From Dentipellis sp. KUC8613 (Eukaryota; Basidiomycota; Agaricomycetes; Russulales; Hericiaceae), in NCBI GenBank assembly GCA_002286715.1, contig NSJX01000008.1:837414-854217 (forward strand): DNA of 16,804 nt. Reading direction: 5' to 3'. The notes below the pieces were generated by a model. It did no database searches, had not been told where the DNA came from, and was given only the letters and a program-made list of their open reading frames with translations. Both the position numbers and the translations under genes were made by a program. This document shows, piece by piece, positions 1-8,110 of the stretch. Numbering within the stretch: position 1 is the first letter of the stretch; each line of letters begins with the position of its first letter.

Positions 1-479
1 CGAGCAGGCGGCTGTGGGTGAGCGTGAACCACGGCGGCGCTTGCTGGGGCGAGAGACGGCAGCGGCGGGAAGCGCTGGGGCGCAAGAGGGCGACGGATGG
101 CGCATGGGGCGCGAGGAGGGGGCCGAGAGGGTGTAGAGGGCGCGTCGAGGGCGCGTACAGCGCGTCGAGGTGGTGGAGAGGGCGGAGAGGGCACGTTGAC
201 GGCGCGGACAGCGTGTCGACAGCGTGTAGGGTGTGTCGGGGGCGCGTAGGGCGCGAGGAGGGGGCGGAGGGGCGGAGAGGGCCGCGGTGGGCGAACGAGG
301 GCGGCGGTGGGGCGTGCTGGAGCGAGACAGGGCACCGACGGGCGGACGAGGGCGGTGGTGGGCGAGGGAGGTGGCAGGGGACGCGTAGAGGACGCAGGGG
401 GCGCGTACCGGACGCCGGCCGCACGAACAGCGCGTACGTGGTACGGCAGACAGCGGGGGGCTCGCGCAGTCAGTCTATG
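1..479 (-). repeat. GC-rich degenerate minisatellite tract, purine-rich on +
   Basis: This tract is G-rich on the + strand and is built from diverged copies of GGCGGYGGGGCGCGCGAGGG-like units, which is the reverse complement of the unit seen further right. CpG is extremely frequent. Spacing is irregular here, roughly 19-23 bp between GGGCGCG/GAGGG phrases. A cluster of G-runs near 238-281 could form a G-quadruplex on the + strand. The tract is cut by the window start. A 156-codon open frame covers most of it, but its product is only G/R/W/E low complexity that follows the repeat, so I do not call a gene. Confidence 0.8.
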
Positions 480-561
480 GTAAGATAAGAGCGGCGGTGA
501 CGCACCTGTATTTCACTAGTACTCACTGGTACTGTTCCTCTTTCTGCTTCTCTCCCGCCAG
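480..561 (+). other. Intron-like GT-AG stretch interrupting the GC tract
   Basis: The stretch starts ATG|GTAAGA and ends in a pyrimidine-rich run closing with CCGCCAG, 82 nt in all. A CTCAC branch-point-like word lies about 35 nt before the AG. It is AT-richer than the tract on either side, and tract polarity is the same on both sides. It resembles a short eukaryotic intron, but no reading frame supports real exons around it. It may be one more copy of the donor-plus-pyrimidine module seen at 8017, 10107, 10726 and 11666. Confidence 0.3.
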
Positions 562-867
562 TCTGTGCGGCGTGCGATGGTGGTGGTGGGCACGAGAGGG
601 AGCGCGCTGGGCTAGAGGGCGCAAGCGATAGCGGCGCGGGGTGGGTGTGAGAGGGCAGCGGTAGGTGCGAGAGGGAGGCGGTGACGCGCGCATGGCAAGG
701 GCGGCTATGGGGCGCGAAAGCGCGAAACGGCACGCAAGGGCGACCGTGGGGCGTGCGAGGGTCGTGGTGGGGCACGCGAGGGCGGCAGCGGGTGCGAGAC
801 GGCGGTGTTGGGACACGAACGGGCGGCGGTGGTGGGTGTGAGAGGGAGACGGTGGGTGCGAGAGGGA
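562..867 (-). repeat. GC-rich minisatellite tract, purine-rich on +, 21-bp period visible
   Basis: The 21-bp period is clearest around 730-800, where successive units run GCGACCGTGGGGCGTGCGAGG and then GTCGTGGTGGGGCACGCGAG. The orientation is the same as in 1-479. The tract ends abruptly at 867, where homology to the dispersed module at 2391 begins. That makes 867/868 a repeat-repeat junction. Open frames on both strands (64-152 codons) mirror the period and are not considered genes. Confidence 0.8.
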
Positions 868-1140
868 TGCATTGACAAGCAGCACTCGGGAATTGCCGAG
901 GTGGGACGCGCGTGACAGGAGACGACAAGTCGCTTCAATGCGACTTCTCAAACACTGTCATGTCCCATCCCCCGATTGTCTTCCAACTTTCGTCCTCGAT
1001 CTATCATCACACACATACTCGTTGTCTCAGCAAGGAAAGGAAGTGGGAATGTGAGGTATGCAGGTGTGTCGTTGCACACCCTCAATATTCCCATAGCAGT
1101 ACTGACCGCGCGAGCCCGGTATCCCGGGCTCGCGCACCTC
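868..1140 (+). mobile_element. Dispersed repeat module B, copy 1 (5'-truncated)
   Basis: This segment aligns with 2391-2668. Both start TGCATTGAC, carry CGGGAATTGCYGAGG, then CGACAAGTC, a TCTCA..CATGTCC stretch, TCGTYGTYTCA, a pyrimidine/purine-mixed stretch with GTCGTNNACACCCTC, GGCAGTACTGACC or AGCAGTACTGACC, and finally a GC hairpin. Point differences and small gaps are numerous, so the copies are old. In copy 2 this module is preceded by module A. Here module A is missing and replaced by a minus-polarity GC tract, so the copy looks truncated at 868. No coding capacity is recognised. Element class is unknown. Confidence 0.65.
1108..1135. other. Perfect 12-bp hairpin in module B
   Basis: Arms 1108-1119 and 1124-1135 are exact reverse complements (GCGCGAGCCCGG, with CCGGGCTCGCGC on the other side) around a TATC loop. 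The equivalent position in copy 2 (2640-2663) keeps the hairpin with a single mismatch. It lies directly before the start of the next GC tract, so it may mark the 3' end of the module. Confidence 0.75.
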
Positions 1141-1142
1141 AT

Positions 1143-1594
1143 CACAGGTCCCCATCTACATCTTGCTCGCCAGCAACGCCGTCACCGCCGCCTCGTGCCC
1201 CAGCACCATCCTCTCTGCCATTTCGACCCCCAACGACACTGCTCTGCGCTCGCGCGCGTCCCCATCGCTGCCCTCACGCGCCCCATGGCCGCCCTTGTGC
1301 GCTGCACAGCCGCCCTCGCACGCCATCGCACGCCCAGCGCCACCCTCGGGCACCATCTTGCGCCCACAGCAGCCCTCGCGGGCCCCAATGCCGCCCTATC
1401 GCGCCTCACGACCACCCTCACGCGCCCCACGGCCGCCCTCGCGCGCCATCTCAGTCACCAACGACGCCGCTCTGTGCCCCTGCGCGTCCTCCCGCGCCGA
1501 CCACTGCCCTCCCGCGCCCCATCGCCACCCTTGCGCACTCCAGCGCCACCCTCGCGCACCATCTCGCGCCCACCGCCACCTGTGTGGTGCTGAT
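1143..1594 (+). repeat. GC-rich minisatellite tract, pyrimidine-rich on +
   Basis: Diverged units with core CCCTCGCGCGCCCCACGGC repeat at about 21 bp throughout. Polarity is opposite to 1-867, so the two tracts diverge from the module between them. Three overlapping open frames (205, 247 and 166 codons on +) run through it. Their products are period-7 peptides such as PPSRAPR, which is what a 21-bp repeat gives in any frame. Confidence 0.85.
1372..1455 (+). repeat. Four in-register 21-bp units
   Basis: Units 1372-1392, 1393-1413, 1414-1434 and 1435-1455 each begin GCCCT or ACCCT and each measure exactly 21 bp, with several substitutions between units. This is the clearest register in the tract and defines the local unit. 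Confidence 0.85.
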
Positions 1595-1960
1595 TCTTGT
1601 CTCATGTCACATCGAAGGACCCAGTTTTCACCATGTAAAATACATATATTCATAGAAATCTAACTTTGTTTTCTACACATACCTGCATGATTGAATGCTC
1701 TATCTGAGTCAAAAGATTCATTGAAGAATCATTATTATAGTCTGCTCAGCTATGAATTTGAAGTCACGGCCAGTGTTCGACATGTCAAAAAGGCCGTGGG
1801 AACTCATTTCCTGTTTGTACGATTAAAAGTGGACGACGCGACCTGCGAGTGTGTCTAATTAAAAGTGATTCATGGCTGAATCAGAACACACAACACCTGT
1901 TTATTGTTGACATCTCTAGAAGCTGTCTGACTTTGATTATGAGAAGCAAGTCAGAGATTT
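1595..1960. other. AT-rich spacer without a gene
   Basis: No open frame of interest is present. The stretch holds a repeated ATTAAAAGTG at 1822-1831 and 1858-1867. It also holds an inverted repeat TGATTCA/TGAATCA at 1866-1883 and a possible stem CGGCC/GGCCG around 1769-1799. The TGATTCA word recurs at the ends of the ACTAGT elements and in the palindrome of module A, so this spacer may hold a further degenerate element end. Confidence 0.5.
1866..1883. repeat. Short inverted repeat TGATTCA-TGGC-TGAATCA
   Basis: Seven-base arms are exact complements around a 4-base loop. It resembles the TGATTCAT..ATGAATCA palindrome at 7395-7414 and the decayed one at 1961-1980, only about 80 bp downstream. 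Confidence 0.6.
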
Positions 1961-2668
1961 CTGGTTCATCTATGAATCAGTTCTAATAATCGGGCAAGCT
2001 ACCAGAACTCGCAGGATCCAAAATCACAGGTTCGGGAAATTTGTTCTCACGGTTTCAGCCACATCGCATCCAAACACCTTGTATTCATTTTATACTGGCT
2101 TCAATTCTTTTTCAATCTGTTTGAAACTTTGCAGATACATACATCAGACTTGTTCATATGTCCGGTGAAATTTACGCATTATTTGTGTATCTGTATCACT
2201 CGCAAATCCAAAGTCGCGTGGTTATTAACAACCTCTGCTCGAGAGAAATGCGGGTTTCAAGCTCATATATTTACGAAATTACTTGTAAATTTTTATCAAA
2301 CTACGAAACAATCCACTGCGCCTTCTCAAATTTAATAACATTTTTCATGATTTTAATTCTGCCTGAGAAGCCATGTCTCTGGATGAGTACTGCATTGACG
2401 TGCAGCGCACGGGAATTGCTGAGGCTTCGCAGAGGACGCGACAAGTCACTCCAGTGTGCGAGGTCTCACTCTCCCATGTCCTGTCCCCCTGTCGCCCTTC
2501 ACCATCGCTCAACACATTTCGCACAAGCTCGTCGTTTCAATAAGAAGGAGGAACCGAATGTAGGATGTACTATAACGAGACCGCGGTATACGGGTGCGTT
2601 GTCGTACACCCTCGATTACACTATGGCAGTACTGACCAGGCGAGCCCAGCATCCCGGGCTCGCACATG
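1961..2668 (+). mobile_element. Dispersed repeat, modules A + B, fullest copy
   Basis: Module A (1961 to about 2450) begins at the imperfect palindrome CTGGTTCAT-CT-ATGAATCAG. It then carries AACTCGC, TTCTCACGGTYYSAGCC and a long AT-rich body, and reaches GCCTGAGRAAGC and CGGGAATTGC. The same order and spacing occur at 7395-7857. Module B (2391-2668) matches 868-1140 and ends in the GCGAGCCC hairpin. Immediately after it a 3.2-kb GC tract starts. No transposase, reverse transcriptase or other recognisable protein is encoded. The open frame at 2158-3129 crosses from the AT-rich body into the tract and is not credible. I infer a non-autonomous element or the flank of a larger one. Confidence 0.65.
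2640..2663. other. Conserved hairpin in module B, copy 2
   Basis: Arms 2640-2649 and 2654-2663 pair with one mismatch around CATC. It is the counterpart of the hairpin at 1108-1135. Conservation of pairing while surrounding sequence has diverged suggests that the structure matters to the element, or at least that it is an old shared end. Confidence 0.65.
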
Positions 2669-5600
2669 CACCCGCACATTCTCGTTTCGTGCCCACTGTG
2701 ATGTGCGTGCGTCCGCCGTGGCCATCTTTGTCTCACGCATCCCCTCCCCCCTGCCGTCTGCGCGGCCCGCCACACGCTCTCAATGCTCCGCCATGCCCTT
2801 TTCACCCCCCACGCCCCCATGCCGCCTGCGCGCTGCGTCTTTCTACCCCGGGCTGCGCCCTCTTCTCGCCACGTGGGCCATCTCGCGCCCCATCCTGCCT
2901 TCTGTGTGCCCCGTTCCACCTTCTGCACTTTTTGCTCTGTTGTCTTGCGCCCCACGCCGCCATCTGCATGCCCGACACCGCCGTATCAATGCCGCGCCGC
3001 ACCGTCTGCGCCCCGTTCTGCCCTCTCACCCCCGTTCTGCCATCTGCGCCCCCCGCGGTGCCCAAACCGCCGTCTGAACACCGCCCCGCGCCATCTACAC
3101 CGCCCCGCGCTGCCTTTGGGCCCCATTAGCACCATCTCCAGGCCCCAGAGCGCCATCTACGGGCCCCATGGCACCATCTTGCGCCCCCGCCGCCATCTGC
3201 GCATCCCGCCTCGCGCTTTCACGCCCCCACTACAACATCTGCGCCCCACCGCACGCTCTTCAGGTCCCATGGGGCTGTCTTGCGCATGACACCACCTTCT
3301 GCGCACCCCGCTGCACCGTCTCATCGCCCCGCCGTGCCATCTGCATCCCGCCGTGCCATCTTTGGCCCCCCTGCCGTGCCATCTTCGGGTACTATACGCC
3401 TTACGCGCGCGCTCACCTCCTCTCACGCCTTCGCGTCGCCCCGTCACCGCTCCCTGCGCCGTTGCGGCGCTCTGCCTGCCTTAGTGACGGCGCAGGACGC
3501 ATGCTCTACGCCATCTCCCGCCGCGCGCCCCGCGCGCCTTAGCAACGGCCCACGACGCGCGTTCCACGCCCGTACGCCGCCATTCCACGCCCGTATACCA
3601 CCGTTCAGTGCCCCACATCCGCGCCGCCCTTTTCCGTGCCTCCGCTGCCCTCTCCCACCTCGGTACGCCCACGCCCTGCCATGTACGCCCCCCCCACCCC
3701 CCGGCACGTCACATACCTTCTCGCTGCCCCGTACCTGCCCCGTGCGCCGTTGCCGCACCCTGCGCGCGTTAGCAACGACGCATGACGCACATTCTAAGCC
3801 TGCGTGCGGCCTTTTGGGACCATACACCGCCGTTCCGCACCCCAGTGCCTGTGCCGCCCTCTCCGTCCTCTCCCGCACCTGCACCGCCCTCGCGTGGCCC
3901 CGTACCGCCCGCTCGCGTGCCGTCTCGTGCGCTGCTTTATGCTGCGCGCCCCCGTTTTGCGCCGTCATGCCCGCGCCATCTTGCACCACTCCCCCCTGCC
4001 CTGCCCTGCTGTCACGGGCCCCAGCGCCGCCATCGCGCATCCTCGCTCATTGCCAACCGCCACGCGCGGTCACGCGGTCGTTGTGTGCCCCGTGCCGCCG
4101 TCGCGCTGCCGTCATCCGCCGTCGCGCTGCCCCTCGCCCTCTTCGCGTCCTCACATCCTCGTCTTCACGGCCTCGCGCCCGTCTCGCGCCCACGCGCTCG
4201 TCTCGTGGTGTTGCGTCCATCTCGCAGCTGAGCGCCCATCTCGCGTCATCGCGCCCGAGTTGCACCCTCACGGCCGCGCATTGTCGCGCTCCTGTATGCC
4301 GCCGTCGCACGCCCGTGTGTCCGCGACACCGCGCCCCCTGCTTCTGCCGCCTTCGCGCACCTCTGCCGCCCTTGCATACCCCCGCCGCCCTGGCGTGTCC
4401 ACGCGCCGCCCATCCTAAGCCGTCCCACGCCCGCGTGTTGCCATATCGCGCCCGTGCACGGTCACTTCACACTCGTACATCGCTGTTACGCGCTCGTACG
4501 TCGCCGTTTCGTGCCCATACGCCGCCTTCGCGTACGTCCGCTGCCCTCGTGCGACCCCGCCGCGCTCATGTATACACGCGCAGCCCCTTTGCTGCCGCTC
4601 CACGCCATGTCCGCGGCCCGCACCATCCTCACACACTCCTGCACCGCCCTCACGCGCCCTAGCGGCGCCATCTCGTGCCGTGCGGCACTGTTCCGTGACT
4701 CATGGCCCCATGCTCCCATCTCAACCCTCTCACCCGCGCCCCCGCACCCTATCTCACGTCTTACTGACGCTGCCTGGTGCCTTCACTACGCTGCCCTCTG
4801 GCACACCATTGCCGGCGCTGCTCTGGCCCCTGTCCCGCTGTTCGCAAGTTGCGCTGCGCCATGCCAACTCGCGCACGGAGACGCTGTTTTCGCGCCGTGC
4901 CGCACTGTCTCGCGCCCTGTTGCACCGCACCACAGCTTCTCAATGCCCGCTGCGCCCTCTTCATACCCCACCGTGCTGGCATGCTCACGTGCCCTCGCTC
5001 GCCGCCATCTCGCGCCCTTGCACCGCCGTCACCTGCCTTTGCGCAGCATCGTCCCCCCCCCCCATTTTGCACCCTTGTGCTACCGTTTTGCACCCTCACG
5101 CTGCCCTTCTGCCCCTGCGAGCGCGCGCTGGCTTCTCGCGTGCCCCCGCAGCACTTGCTCGCCCCCACACCACCCCCACACCACCCAGACATCGCCGCAC
5201 TACCACAGTACAGCCGTTTCCCGCCCGTGCGCCCCTATTTTGCACCCATGTGCCGCCGTTTTGCGTGTGCTGGCCTCTCGTGCATCCTCCCACCACCCCC
5301 ACATCGCCGTACACCACATATAGCCGTTTCGCACCCACGCGTCATTGCCACTAACCCATACGCTGCCGTCTCGGACCTCATGCCGCTTTTTCAAGCCCCA
5401 CCGCACCGTCTCGAACCCGCAGCGCTGTCTCAAGCCCCGTTGCCAACATCTTGCACAAGTAGCGCCACCCCGTCGCTGCACTCTTGCATCCGCAGTGCCA
5501 TCCCGCCATGTCATGCCGTGTGGTACCCTTCTGCGCCCTGCTGCACCCTCTCACACCCCACTGCTGCTGTTTTGCAGCTCGTCCCGCTCGTTTGTGCCTT

Positions 5601-5930
5601 GTCGTACCCTCTCACACCTCGCACACCATCTCTCCGCCCTCTCCTACCCTCACTCGTGCCCACGGCCGTCTCTTGCACCCACACAACCCTTGCTCGAGCC
5701 TCATGGCCATCTAGCGCACACGCACTGCCATCTTGTGCACCCGGGCCGCCGTCTCGAGCCCCGCCTCACGCGCACGTGCCCGCCTTTGTCCGACACATGC
5801 ACACCTTCGCCTCGCGTGCTGTATGCTCCCTCCCTCCTTCGTGTATGCTCCCTTCATCTCGTGCCTCTGCTTGTTGTGTTGCACGCACATCTCATGCCCA
5901 GTATCGCATGTGTGCCCTGTGTCTTGGTTT
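2669..5930 (+). repeat. Longest GC-rich minisatellite tract (3.2 kb)
   Basis: Degenerate units such as CCATCTGCGCCCCGCC recur every 19-23 bp for 3.2 kb. Variant unit phrases change along the tract: CCATCTGCGCCCC in the left part, CACGCCCGTACGCC in the middle and TTGCACCCTYGTGC in the right. An 11-C run lies at 5053-5063. CpG density falls towards the right edge (about 5820-5905), where TG/CA forms replace CG. Large open frames include 3280-4662 (460 codons, +) and 4777-5937 (386 codons, +), with others overlapping on both strands. Their content is only P/A/R/S/H/C repeats, they overlap each other in several frames, and unit lengths are not multiples of three, so none is annotated as CDS. Confidence 0.85.
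3481..3780 (+). repeat. Variant unit carrying TTAGCAACG
   Basis: Three related phrases occur at 3481 (TTAGTGACGG), 3539 (TTAGCAACGGC) and 3769 (TTAGCAACGACG), each followed by a CACGACGC/CATGACGC-like stretch. The same variant (CTAGCAACGGC and relatives) recurs near 8624, 8707, 8950, 9062, 9620 and 9644. It is a recognisable subfamily of the minisatellite and supports shared ancestry of the 3-kb and 8-9-kb tracts. Confidence 0.6.
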
Positions 5931-6098
5931 AGCATAGCCTCTCATGCCTCAAATGGCATTGTAATCTTGTTTTTCAACCATTCTGTGGCATGTATATTCA
6001 CCAATCTGTTCATTCAGGGTTGCTAGATGTTTAGCATACCAATGAAAAGTTGTTAGTTATGTTTGACTGTTTGACTGAACCAACTAGTAGGAGTGGGC
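5907..6098. other. CpG-free spacer next to element end
   Basis: No CG dinucleotide occurs for 192 bp, directly after a tract in which CG is one of the commonest dinucleotides. The first part (to about 5950) still reads like a GC unit with CG changed to TG/CA. The rest is AT-rich and unrecognised. The ACTAGT element end starts at 6083 inside it. Confidence 0.6.
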
Positions 6099-6117
6099 CG
6101 GCACACGTGCGGCAGTG
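6083..6117 (-). repeat. ACTAGT-type element terminus, copy 1
   Basis: Read on the - strand the end is TGATTCA-side, GC-rich hairpin (GCCGCAC..GTGCCGGC), CACTCCT, ACTAG and then T. Homology among the three copies stops exactly after CTAG/T. A hairpin about 10 nt before a CTAG-T 3' end is the layout of Helitron 3' termini (CTRR, inserted 5' of T). An alternative is a terminal inverted repeat inserted at a palindromic CTAG target. Confidence 0.6.
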
Positions 6118-6127
6118 CTGATTCAGC

Positions 6128-6135
6128 TATAAAAG
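6128..6135 (+). promoter_or_regulatory. TATA-box-like TATAAAAG near element end
   Basis: An exact TATAAAAG lies just inside the left element end, pointing inward. No convincing coding sequence follows, so this is only a candidate. It is not preserved in the end at 16691. Confidence 0.2.
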
Positions 6136-6408
6136 ATACATAATGATTAACTGGGTGGTGTATATCATCTGGAAAAATAAATCTTACTACAGAGGATTTC
6201 ATAACACATATATCCTTGATAGACCCATAGAAAGATATCCATCTTGGTAGATAGCTCTCTTCTATGATAATGCTATGGCCTATGGAAATAGGCTATCAGT
6301 TATGATTGCTATAGATGAAGGTACCTTGCTTTGGCTACTATGGGACAAGGTCACATTGTCTGTGGGCAGCAAATTTGGAACTGTACTGATTGCAACTTGG
6401 AGGGAGCG

Positions 6409-6473
6409 GCTGATGCATTGCATGGCAAGACAATTCCTTGGAGTCACTACATATATGGTCCTTGAAGTGCTCC
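6409..6473 (+). repeat. 65-bp direct repeat, first copy
   Basis: This copy is identical over 65 bp to 6544-6608. It begins GCTGATGCATTGCATGGC and ends GAAGTGCTCC. The identity means the duplication is recent compared with the decay of the arm, because both copies share all the CG-to-TG/CA changes. Confidence 0.9.
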
Positions 6474-6543
6474 CATCTGAAAAAACCTAAATTTTCATAG
6501 CCAGGCATTCAAATATCTTGACTATGACAGCTATGCAACAAAA

Positions 6544-6608
6544 GCTGATGCATTGCATGGCAAGACAATTCCTTGGAGTCACTACATATATGGTCCTTGA
6601 AGTGCTCC
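6544..6608 (+). repeat. 65-bp direct repeat, second copy
   Basis: This is an exact repeat of 6409-6473 at a 135-bp offset. The 70 bp between the two copies start CATCTGAAAAAA and contain GACTATGACAGCTATG. They resemble 7181-7250 (CATCTGAAAAAA...GGACTATGGTAGCTATGG), so a small dispersed repeat lies between the duplicates. Confidence 0.9.
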
Positions 6609-6783
6609 TGGGCTGCAGGTCCACATCGACATACTCTGCCTGATGCTGGCCCTCATTTCACTTCCCAGTAGATACAACACTAGAGAAACGACAAATATTC
6701 TTGATGTATCTTTGAAAAGCCTCAGAAGTTTGGTGCAAACATGTATCTGCCTTCAAAAGACAGTGTGAATAAAAATTTACATG

Positions 6784-6852
6784 GTCGAGGGATCAAACCC
6801 ACAACACCTCAAGCTGATGCTTATTGACTGGACCAGGAGCTCTGATTGCTGA
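6784..6852 (-). repeat. tRNA-like (SINE-like) segment, CpG-decayed copy
   Basis: On the - strand an A-box-like GGTCCAGTCAATAAG (6820-6834) is followed by a B-box-like GGGTTTGATCCCTC (about 6786-6800). It aligns with 12571-12640. Six of seven CG sites in the other copy are TG or CA here, including the central CG of the B box. The compact A-to-B distance and lack of a foldable anticodon arm mean that this is a tRNA-derived relic, not a tRNA gene. Confidence 0.5.
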
Positions 6853-6854
6853 CG

Positions 6855-7428
6855 ATGCACACACTTTTTCATGCTGTAGGGGAGTCTATAATAAATGATG
6901 CTTTATCAGGAATCATAATGGAAGTTTTGTTATTGCATTCAACACTTCTCACCTACAGAGACCCAGCAACCCACAGCTGTGCTCAGACCCCTCTTGTGAC
7001 TGCCCCCATGCCTCTCACATGATGCTGCTCACATGCATTCTTGCTTGTACATGCCCAAGCCTGAGCCTCTCATCTGCACCTGCACACCCACATGTGCATT
7101 GGGTCACACCATGAGCTCCATGTGTAGTTGCCTGGGGCTGTACTTGTGCATGGCTTTGTGTCTCTGACACACATCACCTTCATCTGAAAAAAGGATAAAT
7201 CTCTATAGGAAGGGGCTCAACTTTCTGGACTATGGTAGCTATGGAATGAGCAGTCAACTATGGAGGGTTCCATAGCAGCCATAGATAGACATGTTATTCC
7301 ATAGGTTTCATAGGTCCCAGTCAAGTGTTCATAGTACTTATAGCATTATATATTTGACAGCCTATGCTATGGTGTCTATATGAACAACACAGTTCTGATT
7401 CATCTATGAATCAGTTCTAAATATGGGG
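6855..7428. other. 574-bp CpG-free block
   Basis: No CG occurs between 6853 and 7429. The part at about 6950-7175 looks like a minisatellite tract (CCCCTCTTGTGACTGCCCCC, CTCACATGATGCTGCTCACA) in which each CG has become TG or CA. The part at about 7190-7390 is rich in CTATGG/CCATAG words and palindromic stretches. The block ends sharply a few bases into module A copy 3, which is full of CG. No gene is seen. Confidence 0.75.
6950..7175 (+). repeat. Decayed minisatellite tract
   Basis: Pyrimidine-rich phrases such as CACATGCATTCTTGC, ATGCCCAAGCCTGAGCC and CACCTGCACACCCACATG recur at roughly the period of the GC tracts but without any CG. I infer an old copy of the same minisatellite after CpG loss. 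An alternative is an unrelated TG/CA-rich sequence. Confidence 0.45.
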
Positions 7429-7857
7429 CGGCCCTTAGGAACTCGCGCGACCTCGCATCGCCCCGTTAGGAAGTCAGTTCTCACGGTCCGAGCCCCATCT
7501 GTTCACTTTTCAACATGTTTGTTTTCTGTATGCTCTCATATGTAGCCAATATAGCTGAAACTTTGTGTGCATATTGAAGAACATAACATACATGTATCCT
7601 GAATTTTTCGTAATTCTTTAAGATCAGAGTCGTCCGCAAAGTCGAAGTTGCGTTGCGGAAAAGGGCTCTATTGCAGAAATCCGCTAATTCCGAGTCCAAT
7701 AGTACGACAATCAACCTCTTATTTTTTTTTAGAACTTACAAAGTGCACTTTACATACACTCTAATTTATTCTCCAATTTTGCGATTTTATTAGAGCCTGA
7801 GGAAGCGTTCTGATCTGTCCACAGGAGCACGCGCGCACTTCGCGGGAATTGCCGAAG
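7391..7857 (+). mobile_element. Dispersed repeat module A, copy 3
   Basis: It starts at a perfect palindrome, CTGATTCAT-CT-ATGAATCAG (7395-7414), flanked by AGTTCT on both sides. It then follows the same order as 1961-2450: GGAACTCGC, GTTCTCACGGTCCGAGCCCC, AT-rich body, GCCTGAGGAAGCG, and CGGGAATTGCCGAAGG at 7842-7857. After that, homology with module B is lost. CG is frequent from 7429 on, unlike the block before it, so this copy looks younger than, or differently treated from, the arm it abuts. The 77-codon frame at 7481-7714 on - is unrecognised. Confidence 0.65.
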
Positions 7858-8016
7858 GCAGTCGTTGTGACAGCAACCTGCCTCATTCAACTCACAACAC
7901 CCTCATCACGATGGACTCACTGCCGCACACACACACGCACACGCACATTCACACACACCTGCTCGCCCACCAAAAGGTACCCAGATGGATGGGAGAGGCA
8001 GACTGGCCGGGAATAG
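7858..8016 (+). other. Leader-like segment with CA microsatellite
   Basis: A mixed stretch links module A to the next GC tract. A CA-rich run at 7925-7958 includes CACACACACACGCACACGCA. An ATG at 7911 opens a 72-codon frame of HTHTHTHIHTH followed by an S/F/P-rich tail. This is simple sequence, so no gene is called. Confidence 0.5.
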
Positions 8017-8110
8017 GTAAGTTTTTCTCTATCTCTTTCTTTTTTTCTTTCTCTTTTCCTTCGTCCCTCCCCGTTCCCGCTTGCCCTTGCTCCGCCGCTC
8101 TTGCAATTAG
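8017..8110 (+). other. Intron-like stretch, donor + pyrimidine tract
   Basis: AATAG|GTAAGTTTTT is followed by about 75 nt of pyrimidine-rich sequence and ends GCAATTAG|G. This is a 94-nt GT-AG candidate sitting exactly at the entrance of the 8.1-kb GC tract. It matches the AG|GTAAGT or AG|GTGAGT plus T/C run at 10107, 10726 and 11666. No supported exon frame exists. Confidence 0.35.

Larger units (their letters stand above)
6083..6930 (-). mobile_element. Left inverted arm (decayed copy)
   Basis: On the - strand this arm parallels 12480-13845. Shared landmarks on this strand are CTATGATAGAA-like words near 6270, GGAATTGTCTTGCCATGC at 6414-6441 (duplicated downstream), GAAGTGAAATGAGGGCCAGC, TATCTGCCTTCAAAAG-type sequence, the tRNA-like segment, and CTGATAAAGCATCATTTATTATAG. 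Nearly every difference in well-aligned blocks is CG in the right arm against TG or CA here. The 295 bp from 6112 to 6406 contain no CG. No coding sequence is recognised; the 71-codon frame at 6275-6490 has no identifiable relative. Confidence 0.6.

Noticed and set aside
515..520. ACTAGT at 515 as a fourth element end
   Set aside because: The neighbouring GGAGTGGGCC and hairpin are absent, so the hexamer alone is not evidence.
2158..3129. 323-codon open frame on + starting in the AT-rich module A
   Set aside because: The first 90 residues look less repetitive but match no family I know. The same module at 7395 has no corresponding open frame, so it is not conserved as coding.
3280..4662. 460-codon open frame on +
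   Set aside because: It follows the minisatellite, has no domain or varied composition, and overlaps long frames on both strands.
4777..5937. 386-codon open frame on +
   Set aside because: Repeat-derived peptide. The C-terminal part merely reads through the decayed edge of the tract.
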